NCBI RefSeq assembly: GCF_041949975.1
Contig: NZ_JBHFQG010000001.1
Location: 124,001-188,000, forward strand
DNA: 64,000 nt
Direction: 5' to 3'
Origin: Alteribacillus sp041949975
Lineage (GTDB): Bacteria; Bacillota; Bacilli; Bacillales; Marinococcaceae
Positions 24,206 through 32,333 of this stretch are shown here, in pieces. The position numbers and the translations under genes are program-made. The notes below the pieces were generated by a model that worked only from the letters and a program-made list of their open reading frames with translations, had not been told where the DNA came from and ran no database searches. How positions within the stretch are numbered: the stretch's first letter is position 1; each line of letters starts with the position of its first letter.

Positions 24206-25984
24206 ATGAAGAAGTTTGTACCGCTGCTGAGTACCTTGTTGGCCGCTGTCGTTTTTGCAGCTCCAGCTTCAACGTTTGCCCAAACCTATTTGTCCCAGCC
24301 TCAAATGAAACACCCTAATGTTCCCACAGAAAAGGCAAACAAGGGGATGGTTCAGCGCATCATTGCGCAAATGACACCTGAAGAGAAAATAGGACAGCTT
24401 GTTATGCCCTCCACTCATGATAACGAAGATCAAATGCCAAATGAGGACACAAAAGAGTTAATTAAAGAATACAAAGCAGGTTCTGTCATTATTTACGGAA
24501 ACCGGGATGCTGCCACAACAGCAGCTTATAACAATCAGCTGCAAGAATGGGCCTCTGAAACTCGAAGTAATGTGCCGTTATTTTCATCGGCCGACCTGGA
24601 ATATGGGACGAGCCAGCATGTAGAAGATGCCACGGCATTTCCACGTCAGATGGGCATTGCAGCGACCCAAAACGTAAAAGCTGCGGAAGAGATAGCAAGT
24701 GTAACGGCTCAAGAAGCAAAGGCCGCAGGGTTTAATTGGAATTACTCTCCAGTAGCTGATGTAAACACCAATCCGGCTAACCCTGTCATCGGTGTTCGTT
24801 CGTTTGGAGAAAACACCGAACTTGTTTCAGACATGACGGTAGCGCATGTTAAGGGATATCAGAAAAACGGTGTCTTATCTACACCTAAGCATTTTCCTGG
24901 CCATGGCGACACAGATGAAGACTCACACTATGACCTTCCCACCGTAACCTATGATCGTAACACTCTCGAAGAAATACATCTGCCGCCGTTTCAAGCAGCC
25001 ATTGATGCAGGTGCTGATTCAATCATGACGGCCCACGTTATCGTTGAAGCAGTGGACCCGGAACTGCCGGCCACCTTATCGGAAAAAGTTCTGACTGGGT
25101 TGCTGCGAGAAGAAATGAACTTTGACGGAATTATCGTCACAGATGCAATGTCTATGGATGCCATTGATGAAGAATGGGGTGCAGGAGAAGCGGCCATAAT
25201 GACCGTTCAGGCCGGAGGAGATATTGTCATGGCAACGGGGACGCTGGATCAGCAAAAAGAAACCTTTGAAGCACTTTTAGAAGCCTATAAATCTGGAGAA
25301 CTCTCGAATAAACGATTGGACGAGTCCTTAAAACGTATTTTAACGAAAAAATTCGAGTATAATCTGTTTGAAAATCGTTTTGTCGATCCAACAGAAGCTG
25401 TTAATATAGCGAACACAGGCAGCCATAAAGAGTTCGCTTCCGACATCGGCCAAGAATCCATAACATTAGTTAAAAATGATAATGACGCCTTGCCATTTGA
25501 CAAGAATACCAACGAGATTACTTTCGTTGCCGGTCCAGAAATTTATAATCAAAGCTACTACATCGAAGATATTGCTGAGGCCGTTTCTGATACTACAAAT
25601 GGAGACGTAGAAAGATATATTACGTCAGAGAATCCAACTAGTGATGAAATCGATGAAGCAGCCGAACAAGCAGAAAATGCAGACCGAATCATCATTCCAA
25701 CCTTCTCCGCTGATGAGCTGCCGGAAGGGCAAAGCGACTTGGTGAAAGCAATGCAGGATACCGGAAAACCAGTAGTGACAGTGTCCTTAGGTCTGCCATA
25801 TGACATAAAAGATTATCCGGAAGTCGATGCTCATATCTCTTCCTACGCTATTGAACGGTGGGGTTCTCCGATACAGATTTCCTGGGAAGCAGCGGTTGAC
25901 ATCATCTTCGGCGCCGAACCCGGAGGAAAACTCCCGGTATCCATTGAAGATCATTATGAATTTGGACACGGGTTGAATTATTAA
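24206..25984 (+). CDS. nagZ: beta-N-acetylhexosaminidase, glycoside hydrolase family 3 (NagZ-like), secreted
   Basis: A 592-residue exported GH3 enzyme. The signal peptide KKFVPLLSTLLAAVVFAAPASTFA is cut before QTY. The TIM barrel carries KHFPGHGDTDEDSHYD with the His acid/base of NagZ enzymes (about residue 241) and VTDAMSMDAI with the Asp nucleophile (about residue 313). A C-terminal alpha/beta domain follows, as in Bacillus NagZ/YbbD. It removes GlcNAc from muropeptides in wall recycling. ATG at 24206 is chosen over an upstream TTG and ATG because the signal peptide starts there and GGAAGGGGA precedes it. Confidence 0.9.
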   Translation: MKKFVPLLSTLLAAVVFAAPASTFAQTYLSQPQMKHPNVPTEKANKGMVQRIIAQMTPEEKIGQLVMPSTHDNEDQMPNEDTKELIKEYKAGSVIIYGNRDAATTAAYNNQLQEWASETRSNVPLFSSADLEYGTSQHVEDATAFPRQMGIAATQNVKAAEEIASVTAQEAKAAGFNWNYSPVADVNTNPANPVIGVRSFGENTELVSDMTVAHVKGYQKNGVLSTPKHFPGHGDTDEDSHYDLPTVTYDRNTLEEIHLPPFQAAIDAGADSIMTAHVIVEAVDPELPATLSEKVLTGLLREEMNFDGIIVTDAMSMDAIDEEWGAGEAAIMTVQAGGDIVMATGTLDQQKETFEALLEAYKSGELSNKRLDESLKRILTKKFEYNLFENRFVDPTEAVNIANTGSHKEFASDIGQESITLVKNDNDALPFDKNTNEITFVAGPEIYNQSYYIEDIAEAVSDTTNGDVERYITSENPTSDEIDEAAEQAENADRIIIPTFSADELPEGQSDLVKAMQDTGKPVVTVSLGLPYDIKDYPEVDAHISSYAIERWGSPIQISWEAAVDIIFGAEPGGKLPVSIEDHYEFGHGLNY

Positions 25985-25989
25985 ACAGT

Positions 25990-26030
25990 AAGCTGCAAGT
26001 TTCCTGGGTAGAGGGAACTTGCAGCTTTTA
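25990..26030. terminator. bidirectional terminator
   Basis: AAGCTGCAAGTT and AACTTGCAGCTT form a strong stem with TTTT on the plus side, between convergent genes. Confidence 0.8.
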
Positions 26031-26044
26031 TGACTAAAAAGAAC

Positions 26045-26653
26045 TTATTCCTTTGGAAGCGAATAAGGAGAAGAGATAGAGGCATAGTTGCCCGCGAGAC
26101 GCGCTAAAGGCTTCCACGTCTCAATATCTGTTTTATAGGAATCGATATAAATATCTTTTTGAATATGAATATGAATGATTCTGCCAAGCACCAGGTGAGA
26201 AACGCCGATAGGAAGAATTTGATCGAGCTGCATCTCAAAAGCGATAGGTGATTCTTTAACCATTGGCGGTTTCACTTTAATAGAAGGTTCTGGTGTCAGA
26301 CCGGCTTGTTGAAATTCATCGACATCGGGCGGAAAGGCTTGAGAAGATGTATACATGGGATTTCCCAAATCCTCGGGTACGATGTTGATCACGTATTCTT
26401 TCAGGGTCCGAATATTGGTCAGTGTATCTTTGGCTTCTTTGTTTTGTGCTGGTGCAATGGAAATAGCAAGTGTAGGCGGAGAAGGTGATGCTACGGTAAA
26501 AAAGCTGAAAGGAGCCAGGTTTAGAATGCCGTCTTGGCTCTCAGAGGAGACCCATGCTATTGGGCGCGGAACGACAGAGCCTATTAATAGCTTGTACATC
26601 TCTTTTGTTTTAAGGTCTTCTGGTTGAAACGTGCATGTATTTTTATTTGGCAT
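26045..26653 (-). CDS. flavin reductase family protein (FMN-binding split barrel)
   Basis: A 202-residue flavoprotein. IGSVVPRPIAWVSS, LNLAPFSFFTVAS and EYVINIV are the FMN-binding blocks of the DIM6/NTAB family. It could supply reduced flavin or act as an isoflavone-reductase-like enzyme; no partner monooxygenase adjoins it. It is the last gene of a minus-strand stretch containing remains of aromatic catabolism. AGGAGG lies six bases before the ATG. Confidence 0.85.
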   Translation of the reverse strand: MPNKNTCTFQPEDLKTKEMYKLLIGSVVPRPIAWVSSESQDGILNLAPFSFFTVASPSPPTLAISIAPAQNKEAKDTLTNIRTLKEYVINIVPEDLGNPMYTSSQAFPPDVDEFQQAGLTPEPSIKVKPPMVKESPIAFEMQLDQILPIGVSHLVLGRIIHIHIQKDIYIDSYKTDIETWKPLARLAGNYASISSPYSLPKE

Positions 26654-26701
26654 GCTTAAACCTCCTATAGAGACGAAGCCCCGCTTTGCGAGACTTCTCT
26701 T

Positions 26702-27013
26702 TTATCGTTGATTTACTTTTTGAAGCAGCTGTTCACTAACGTGATAGGAAGCTGTATCAGGGATTTCATTTAAATCTATTAAGTCGTCGGCATGAGTGAA
26801 AATAGAGGTTTGTGGGTCAGCTGGATCACTGCTGCCGCGACCGCGAAGATCATAGCTGATAAAGCGGTAGCGGCCTGACAGTTATTCTTGATAATAGTGA
26901 AACTGTTTATGATTGCCCGTTAAACCATATGCAGCTATAATAGTGCCCACATCAACAGGCGTTTCATGGACGTATAATGTATGGCCGGTATTCGTCGTTA
27001 TATGTTGTCCCAT
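26702..27013 (-). pseudogene. alpha/beta hydrolase (3-oxoadipate enol-lactonase-like) relic
   Basis: One frame reads MGQHITTNTGHTLYVHE...AAYGLTGNHKQFHYYQE, then a TAA, then LSGRYRFISYDLRGRGSSDP and TSIFTHADDLIDL, and then jumps to a C-terminal NEIPDTASYHVSEQLLQKVNQR. This is the start of an alpha/beta hydrolase with an in-frame stop, and most of the catalytic domain (including the GxSxG serine) deleted. The original start has AAAGGAG upstream. Its place in a catechol cluster suggests an enol-lactonase or similar, which is inference. Confidence 0.65.
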
Positions 27014-27034
27014 CACTCTTGGCTCCTTTCCTGC

Positions 27035-27451
27035 CTATTCTATAGTGTAAATAGAGTAGATTACTTTTCCCGGCAGACGTACTCCTCTAGAGACGAAAAT
27101 TCGGCGGTTCAGCCAGTCATATGCTGGAGAAGCTGTTTCGGAGGTGCGAAAATAATATTCGTTCGGGTCTACGTCTTCATTATTATCAAGACGCTTCAGC
27201 ACATCAGGCGTTCCTGTTCTAATTCCCCGGTATGTCATCATTATCAAAGCATCATCGTTGGTTTGCAGTAGAATGCGTACATCCTGGATAATCGTTCCGT
27301 CTTCCCGAACTGTAATCCAGTCGTCCCCGCCGGGTATAACATCGGCGTTTAACTGTTCCCCGCGCAGCTTCCCGCCGGTTACTCGAATGATTCTCCGGTT
27401 CCCGATTGGGGTTTTGCCGGGTAAATGGGCACCCTCCACTGTAAGTTTCAT
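27035..27451 (-). CDS. DUF3237 family protein
   Basis: A 138-residue protein. TPIGNRRIIRVTGGKLRGEQL, DVIPGGDDWITVREDGT and DVRILLQTNDDALIMMTYRG are DUF3237 signatures. The family forms a small beta-barrel often linked to aromatic or dehydratase loci; no activity is established. The N-terminus is shorter than usual by about 15 residues and the ribosome site is weak, so the start may be truncated. The following gene is the hydrolase relic. Confidence 0.7.
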   Translation of the reverse strand: MKLTVEGAHLPGKTPIGNRRIIRVTGGKLRGEQLNADVIPGGDDWITVREDGTIIQDVRILLQTNDDALIMMTYRGIRTGTPDVLKRLDNNEDVDPNEYYFRTSETASPAYDWLNRRIFVSRGVRLPGKVIYSIYTIE

Positions 27452-27567
27452 ATCACATAAGATAGATAGGGAGGGGGGGAGCTAAATGTTTCATCGTGGT
27501 TATGCCTCCTTTGAGGTATTTTAATTAAAAGGATCAATTGGAGTGTCATCAGGTTCTCCCCGGTAGT

Positions 27568-27693
27568 TTCAGCACTAAGAGAAAGAGATTCAGCTCTAAT
27601 CGTGCAAGGTTCAGCGGTAAGAGCAAGATGTTCAGCTCTAATTGCGCAAAACTCAGCAGTAAGAGTCGGAATTTCAGCTATTTGAGTCAAAGC
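27568..27693. repeat. six-unit tandem repeat, 21-nt period
   Basis: Six consecutive 21-base units begin at 27568, 27589, 27610, 27631, 27652 and 27673, each with TTCAGC (CTCAGC once). Units alternate between a TAAGAG type and a CTAATYGYGCAA type, giving a 42-base higher order. On the minus strand they translate to seven-residue repeats (RAEHLAL, TAEPCTI, RAESLSL) inside an 80-codon frame without a good start. The array lies just 3' of the muconate cycloisomerase relic. Confidence 0.8.
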
Positions 27694-27750
27694 ATCAACG
27701 CGGCGATACTAATGCAGTACATCCTCCGACCGATTCATTACAATATCCCA

Positions 27751-28789
27751 TTACTTAGAAACTGCAGCTTTCCTTTGATAAGCAGAAACTTTTTCTTCAT
27801 CCAGCTCTACACCAAGCCCCGGTTTTTCTGGCACTTCTATACATCCATCTTTCAATACAAGCGGTTCTTTTACAAGGTCATCGGCGAGCCAGTCCGGTCC
27901 GAACAGTTCGCTTCCGCAGTCGAGGTTAGGGATGGAACCATAGGCATGCAGGCAGGCAGAGGTTCCGATTGAACTTTCCAGCGACGTCCCCCCCAAAGCA
28001 GGAGATACCGGCCGATTCCGCAATACCAGCAATTTTTACCGTGTTTTTCATACGGCCGGATTTATGAATCTTTAACGAAAAGATGGCAGCTGCGTTTTCT
28101 TTGGCAAGACGCATCGCATCTTGTACGGAAGCCAGGCTTTCGTCTGCCATAATCGGAACTTTTTTCATTCAGAAAGATGTGCTAATCCTTCCACATCTTC
28201 AGGGGGGAGGGGCTGTTCGAGAAAGTCTATGCCAACGTCGAAAAAGGCATCCATCCATTTCATCGTGGTTATCCGGTCCCACAACCCATTTGGATCCATT
28301 CCGATGGTGGAGTAACCCTTAATACCTTCTGCGATGCGGATCGAGCACTTCGCATCATCTTCCGGCGCTTCTTTTCCTGATTTCGTTTTGAAATTGGCAT
28401 ACTGCCCTGACGACACACAATTCTTGGCTTCTTGAATATCACCTTCTGCGCGGTGCAGTCCGCCTAACAGTTGATGAACTGGAACCTTATAGGTCTTTCC
28501 TAAAGCATCAAAGAGCGCCATTTCAACAGCTGCCTTCGCAAAAGCATTCCCGCGGATTTGCCGGTTTAGTTTTTGCAGAAGCCGCTCAACCCTGCCTGGA
28601 TCCTCGTCCAAAAGCAACGGTTTGCATATTGATCAATGACAAGCTTCATTGTTTCTACACTTTCGCCGTTCCACCAGATCCCCGGAGTGGTCCTTCTCCA
28701 ATGCCGTGCACTTTCACGGTTGAAAATTGATGCGGGCGTTTGATCGGAATATCTAACAGTTCTGTAGAAATGTTTTTAATCATCACCAT
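27751..28789 (-). pseudogene. muconate cycloisomerase (enolase superfamily), frameshifted
   Basis: Four or more frames together give a muconate/chloromuconate cycloisomerase of ~370 residues. In order they are MIKNISTELLDIPIKRPHQFST; GIWWNGESVETMKLVIDQYA; LLDEDPGRVERLLQKL; AKAAVEMALFDALGK; DFLEQPLPPEDV; PIMADES; GTSLESSIGTSA; and GPDWLADDLV. Frame changes are needed near 28690, 28625, 28165 and 28015. The enzyme would lactonise cis,cis-muconate, the product of the adjacent catechol dioxygenase, so the pathway appears blocked at this step unless another copy exists. Confidence 0.8.
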
Positions 28790-28822
28790 AACAGGTCGAA
28801 TCCTCCGTTCTTCCGAAATCTG

Positions 28823-28851
28823 AAAAGGGGCATTCATCCATGCCCCTTTTC
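28823..28851 (-). terminator. terminator after the intradiol dioxygenase gene
   Basis: AAAAGGGGCAT and ATGCCCCTTTT form a perfect 11-bp stem with a 6-base loop 20 bases after the catA stop. Confidence 0.75.
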
Positions 28852-28871
28852 AATCAGTGCTTGTACCTTAC

Positions 28872-29654
28872 TTACTCCGGACGCATAACAAAGTTCAAAG
28901 AAGCTTCTTTATGATCACCTTTATCTTTCAGCTTTGTTATAAGCTCTTCTCTAACCCCTTCTGCCACATCGGTTTCCAGCCATTCATCCCCTTCAAAGAA
29001 CACCTGGGTAATTAAGGTTTCATGACCTTCTGCTTCAAACATAATATGCAGGTGGGCAGGGCGCATAGAATGCTGGTCCAAATAATTTAGAAATTCTCCA
29101 GTAGGACCTTCGGTTGGGATGGAGTAGGGGACCGGCACAATCGTCTGCACTTCAAAATTGCCGTTTTCATCCGTATAAAAATGTCCTCTTAAGTTGTATC
29201 TTGGTGCATCCGAATCAAAAGCAGAATATTTACCGGAGTGATCGTTCTGCCACATTTCTACTTTTGTGTTCGTCAGCGGTTTCCCTTCTGTATTGCTCAC
29301 GTTTCCGGAAAAATATAAAACTTCTCCCGGTTCGTTCGGCCGCTGCGTCAGAACGTGTGGTTTCCCCGGTTCTTTTTCAATGTAAGGAGACCCCTCAATG
29401 AAATACGGACCTAATAGAGAAGGCTGGGTGCCTGGCATTTTTGTATACATCGCTTGCAGCACATGCGTTTCGAGAAATACATCTGCGAATAGAGGAAGCT
29501 CTCCAGCTCGGCCTAACCGGTCTGCCCACTTCACGAAATTTGTGTATTCTTCATGATTTAAGTTTGCTTCTTTTAAAAACGCCTGCATGTGTTTAAGGAA
29601 TAAATCAAAAACCTCTTCGACACGTTCATTTTTTTTGGCAGCTTGTTTTTGCAT
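28872..29654 (-). CDS. catA: intradiol ring-cleavage dioxygenase (catechol 1,2-dioxygenase)
   Basis: A 260-residue non-heme Fe(III) enzyme. An N-terminal helical dimerisation domain is followed by LLGPYFIEGSP, VEMWQNDHSGKYS, PRYNLRGHFYTDENG with the first Tyr ligand, VPVPYSIP with the second Tyr ligand, and MRPAHLHIMF with the two His ligands. It cleaves catechol or hydroxyquinol to muconates. It is third in a run hpaB, FAD synthetase, catA, with AGGAGGAGAAAA before its ATG. Catechol versus hydroxyquinol cannot be decided by eye. Confidence 0.87.
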   Translation of the reverse strand: MQKQAAKKNERVEEVFDLFLKHMQAFLKEANLNHEEYTNFVKWADRLGRAGELPLFADVFLETHVLQAMYTKMPGTQPSLLGPYFIEGSPYIEKEPGKPHVLTQRPNEPGEVLYFSGNVSNTEGKPLTNTKVEMWQNDHSGKYSAFDSDAPRYNLRGHFYTDENGNFEVQTIVPVPYSIPTEGPTGEFLNYLDQHSMRPAHLHIMFEAEGHETLITQVFFEGDEWLETDVAEGVREELITKLKDKGDHKEASLNFVMRPE

Positions 29655-29674
29655 ATTTTCTCCTCCTTAAAAAT

Positions 29675-30223
29675 TCAAATATTTAACGATTCCATTTGAG
29701 GTCTTCCCAGCAGGTGATAGGCTTGTTTTCTTTTATCTTTTTGAAGTAATTCTCTTATTCTGGTAGAAGAAATAATTTCTCCTTTTTCACACCTTACAAG
29801 AGGGTGAACCTTTACGGGAAGATAGTTAGAAAGCAAGGTGACATCGCCTTTTTTTCCTTTTCCAAATTGGAAGTTAGGGCCAACCCAAATTTCTCTGGGA
29901 CAAAGAAATTCAAGCTCTAACAGGAATTCCTCTGCTTCCCTGGAAGCATATGCTTCGTTGAAATCGGCCATTACAACATAATCAATTCCAAGTTGTTTAA
30001 TAAGTTCTATTTTTTCTTCTTCACTCGTTAACACTTTGGTGTTTTGAAAATAAGCGCGGGGAGGAGGATTAAAAGTGTATACGACAGAGGGAACCCCCCA
30101 TTCACGCGCTCTTTTTGCTGCTTCTTTTATGAGGGTTTGATGGCCGCGGTGCAGACCATCAAACGCTCCTATGGAAACAACCGAAGACGTTAAGGTGAGT
30201 TGATTGTTTTTGTATATATTCAC
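29675..30223 (-). CDS. stand-alone FAD synthetase (FMN adenylyltransferase) domain protein
   Basis: A 182-residue protein equal to the N-terminal half of RibF. VSIGAFDGLHRGHQTLI is the nucleotidyltransferase HxGH block, VVYTFNPPP follows, WVGPNFQFGKGKKGD is the second block, and ISSTRIRELL closes the site. The riboflavin kinase domain is absent, so it would only convert FMN to FAD. It lies between hpaB and catA, 20-30 bases from each, which suggests it supplies FAD to the monooxygenase system. AGGAGGAAGC lies before the ATG. Confidence 0.85.
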   Translation of the reverse strand: MNIYKNNQLTLTSSVVSIGAFDGLHRGHQTLIKEAAKRAREWGVPSVVYTFNPPPRAYFQNTKVLTSEEEKIELIKQLGIDYVVMADFNEAYASREAEEFLLELEFLCPREIWVGPNFQFGKGKKGDVTLLSNYLPVKVHPLVRCEKGEIISSTRIRELLQKDKRKQAYHLLGRPQMESLNI

Positions 30224-30252
30224 GATTGCTTCCTCCTCTTGCCAACAGAAAG

Positions 30253-31797
30253 TTATTGTTTGAAATAATTTACGTCATCTGGGTTGATCCACGTATCGTT
30301 TACCCAGCCATCCAGGTCATAATCAGCCATGCATTTTTCAGCAAACGCCTCATACGTGCTGGCCTCGCCTGATTCTTGAGCAGAGACCAGGTTTTCTAAA
30401 CGGATGTTTTCATGGTTTCCGGAATAGTTTCGTTCATATAACTCATGACGGCCGCCGTATTCAGTACCCACAACTTCCCAAAGCATTTTGATTAATTTGA
30501 TTTTTTCAAGAGATGCAATATCATTGGACCCCCGGTAAAGACGGTCAATCAGCGGCCGCAGCTCAGGATTTTTAAAATCAGCAGCGCTGGATGGCTGTAC
30601 GATTAAGTTGCCGGCAACAACGTTTTCAATAATTTCTTTAATCTTAGGCCAGCCCTCCGACATGAAGACACGGTAGGAAAGGCCGTATTTAAGATTAGGG
30701 AGGACCGTGCCATTACGCCCTTCATCTGGATTTAGCGCCATCGCGTCACTCATCGACCAGAACATATTTTTCCAGGCTAACACTTCCCCAACGTTCGCCT
30801 GTACTCCGCGGAATTGATCGGTTCCATTCGTTTTGACGGCTTTAATCAACAATCCGGAAATGAAATCCAATTTTACTGCCAGTCTTGTCACTCCATGAAA
30901 GGTGAAGCGATGAAGAAATCCGCTTTCTGGGAAGAAGTTGTTTGCTTTATCAACGTCTTTATAAATAAGAATGTTTTCCCAAGGAATTAACGCCCGGTCG
31001 AATATAAGTACGGCATCGTTTTCGTCAAAACGGCTGCTTAATGGATAATCAAATGGACTGCCCATTACGGAAGCTTGCATTTCATAGGACTGGCGGCAGA
31101 TAAGCTTGACTCCTGGGGTATCCATTGGTGCCACAAACACTAAAGCCATGTCTTCTGATCCAACGGGAACAGCTCCGTAGTGAGCGACAAAATTATAATT
31201 GGTTAAAGCCGAACCGGTAGCTACCATTTTTGCGCCGCTGACGATAACACCTTCATCTGTTTCTTCTTCCGCCCGGACAAAAACGTCGTTTACAGCTTCC
31301 ATTGGCTTGTTCCGGTCTACCGGAGGATTAATAATTGCGTGGTTAAAAAACCAGTTATTCTCTTGTGCTTCTTTATACCAAAACCTTGCATTATCAGCGT
31401 AAGGGGCATAGTAATCTGGATCGGCGCCTAATGTTGCTAAAAAAGAAGCTTTATAATCAGGTGATCTGCCCATTTGTCCGTATGTGATTTTGGCCCATTC
31501 GGCGATAGCGTCTCTAGAATGACGAAGATCTTCTGCCGATTTGTCAAAGGTGAAAAATTTATGAGTATATCCGTTATTGCCTGTATCTGTTTTTGTGGTG
31601 ATAATATTTTTGGTTTTTTCATCATGCAGTGCATCGTATTGCTTCGCTATAGATCTAGCAGCATTTCGAAAGGCAGGATGAGTGGTGACGTCTTTCACTT
31701 TTTCGCCGTTGATCCAAACTTCGCGGTTATCTTTTAAGCTTTCTAAATACTCTTTTCCTGTAAGCGGTCGTTCGGTTTTTTGTTGTTGTTGAAGCAT
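30253..31797 (-). CDS. hpaB: 4-hydroxyphenylacetate 3-monooxygenase, oxygenase component
   Basis: A 514-residue FADH2-dependent aromatic hydroxylase. Signatures are RPLTGKEYLESL at the start, THPAFRNAARSIA, the substrate loop region, and the C-terminal DRLYRGSNDIASLEKIKLIKMLWEVVGTEYGGRHELYE typical of HpaB. ATG at 31797 is chosen because AAGGAGG lies eight bases upstream; the frame is open 15 codons further. It heads a minus-strand operon with the FAD synthetase and catA genes. Its reductase partner is probably HpaC at 39 kb. Substrates may be 4-hydroxyphenylacetate or another phenol; the catechol dioxygenase next door suggests a simple phenol. Confidence 0.88.
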   Translation of the reverse strand: MLQQQQKTERPLTGKEYLESLKDNREVWINGEKVKDVTTHPAFRNAARSIAKQYDALHDEKTKNIITTKTDTGNNGYTHKFFTFDKSAEDLRHSRDAIAEWAKITYGQMGRSPDYKASFLATLGADPDYYAPYADNARFWYKEAQENNWFFNHAIINPPVDRNKPMEAVNDVFVRAEEETDEGVIVSGAKMVATGSALTNYNFVAHYGAVPVGSEDMALVFVAPMDTPGVKLICRQSYEMQASVMGSPFDYPLSSRFDENDAVLIFDRALIPWENILIYKDVDKANNFFPESGFLHRFTFHGVTRLAVKLDFISGLLIKAVKTNGTDQFRGVQANVGEVLAWKNMFWSMSDAMALNPDEGRNGTVLPNLKYGLSYRVFMSEGWPKIKEIIENVVAGNLIVQPSSAADFKNPELRPLIDRLYRGSNDIASLEKIKLIKMLWEVVGTEYGGRHELYERNYSGNHENIRLENLVSAQESGEASTYEAFAEKCMADYDLDGWVNDTWINPDDVNYFKQ

Positions 31798-31823
31798 TAA
31801 AGAAACCTCCTTCAAAACTTTTG

Positions 31824-31846
31824 CCAATTTAAGCGCTTTCAATTGG
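31824..31846. promoter_or_regulatory. palindromic operator / cre candidate upstream of hpaB
   Basis: CCAATT and AATTGG flank AAGCGCTT, giving a near-perfect 23-base dyad; TGAAAGCGCTTAAA on the minus strand also fits the cre consensus with one mismatch. It lies 27-49 bases before the hpaB start. Confidence 0.55.
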
Positions 31847-32105
31847 TACTTTTATTATGGTTTGTTTTCAGAATTATTTGAACTGTAAAATAACATTGAT
31901 ATTTTACCGATTTCTTTCTCTTTTTGTGGTTTTGAAATAACTTTACGGACTGGTGTGTTTTTATGGGTAATTAGAAGGGTGAACAAAAGAAGCTGCAGGT
32001 GAAGGAATGTGAGATATACATAATACTCATTGACTTTTCCAGTTTTTGACCTTATCATTAAGTTATTAAACAATCGGAAGGCTGAAATAGTACATGATTT
32101 ATTAA

Positions 32106-32242
32106 TCCTATTCGTGTAGAAAAAATTCGTTGGGAATAGGATAAACCTGTACTTATTGATATCACGATATGGTCGATAAGAAAAGATTGTTTTATTTCTT
32201 GACTGCTGTGCCTCCTATTCAGAAATGGATAGGAGGTTTTTA
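32106..32242 (+). promoter_or_regulatory. attenuator-like leader before the MFS transporter gene
   Basis: Four segments can pair in two exclusive ways. TCCTATTC (32106-32113) pairs with GAATAGGA (32134-32141). CCTCCTATTC (32211-32220) pairs with ATAGGAGG (32229-32236) to give a terminator followed by TTTTT. GAATAGGA can instead pair with TCCTATTC at 32213-32220, which would break the terminator. No gene on this strand lies directly upstream, so the hairpin is best explained as a leader regulating the downstream pump. Confidence 0.5.
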
Positions 32243-32333
32243 CATTGCGTGATGCTAAACGTTTGAAATTCGCAAGCAGAATAAAGAATAATGGATAAGG
32301 GATTAATTCTTATATAAAGTCTTGAGGGATAAC

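Noticed and set aside
27448..27690. 80-codon minus-strand frame with RAExxxL-type heptads
   Set aside because: It lacks a convincing start and covers exactly the 21-nt repeats; the periodic protein is explained by the repeat.
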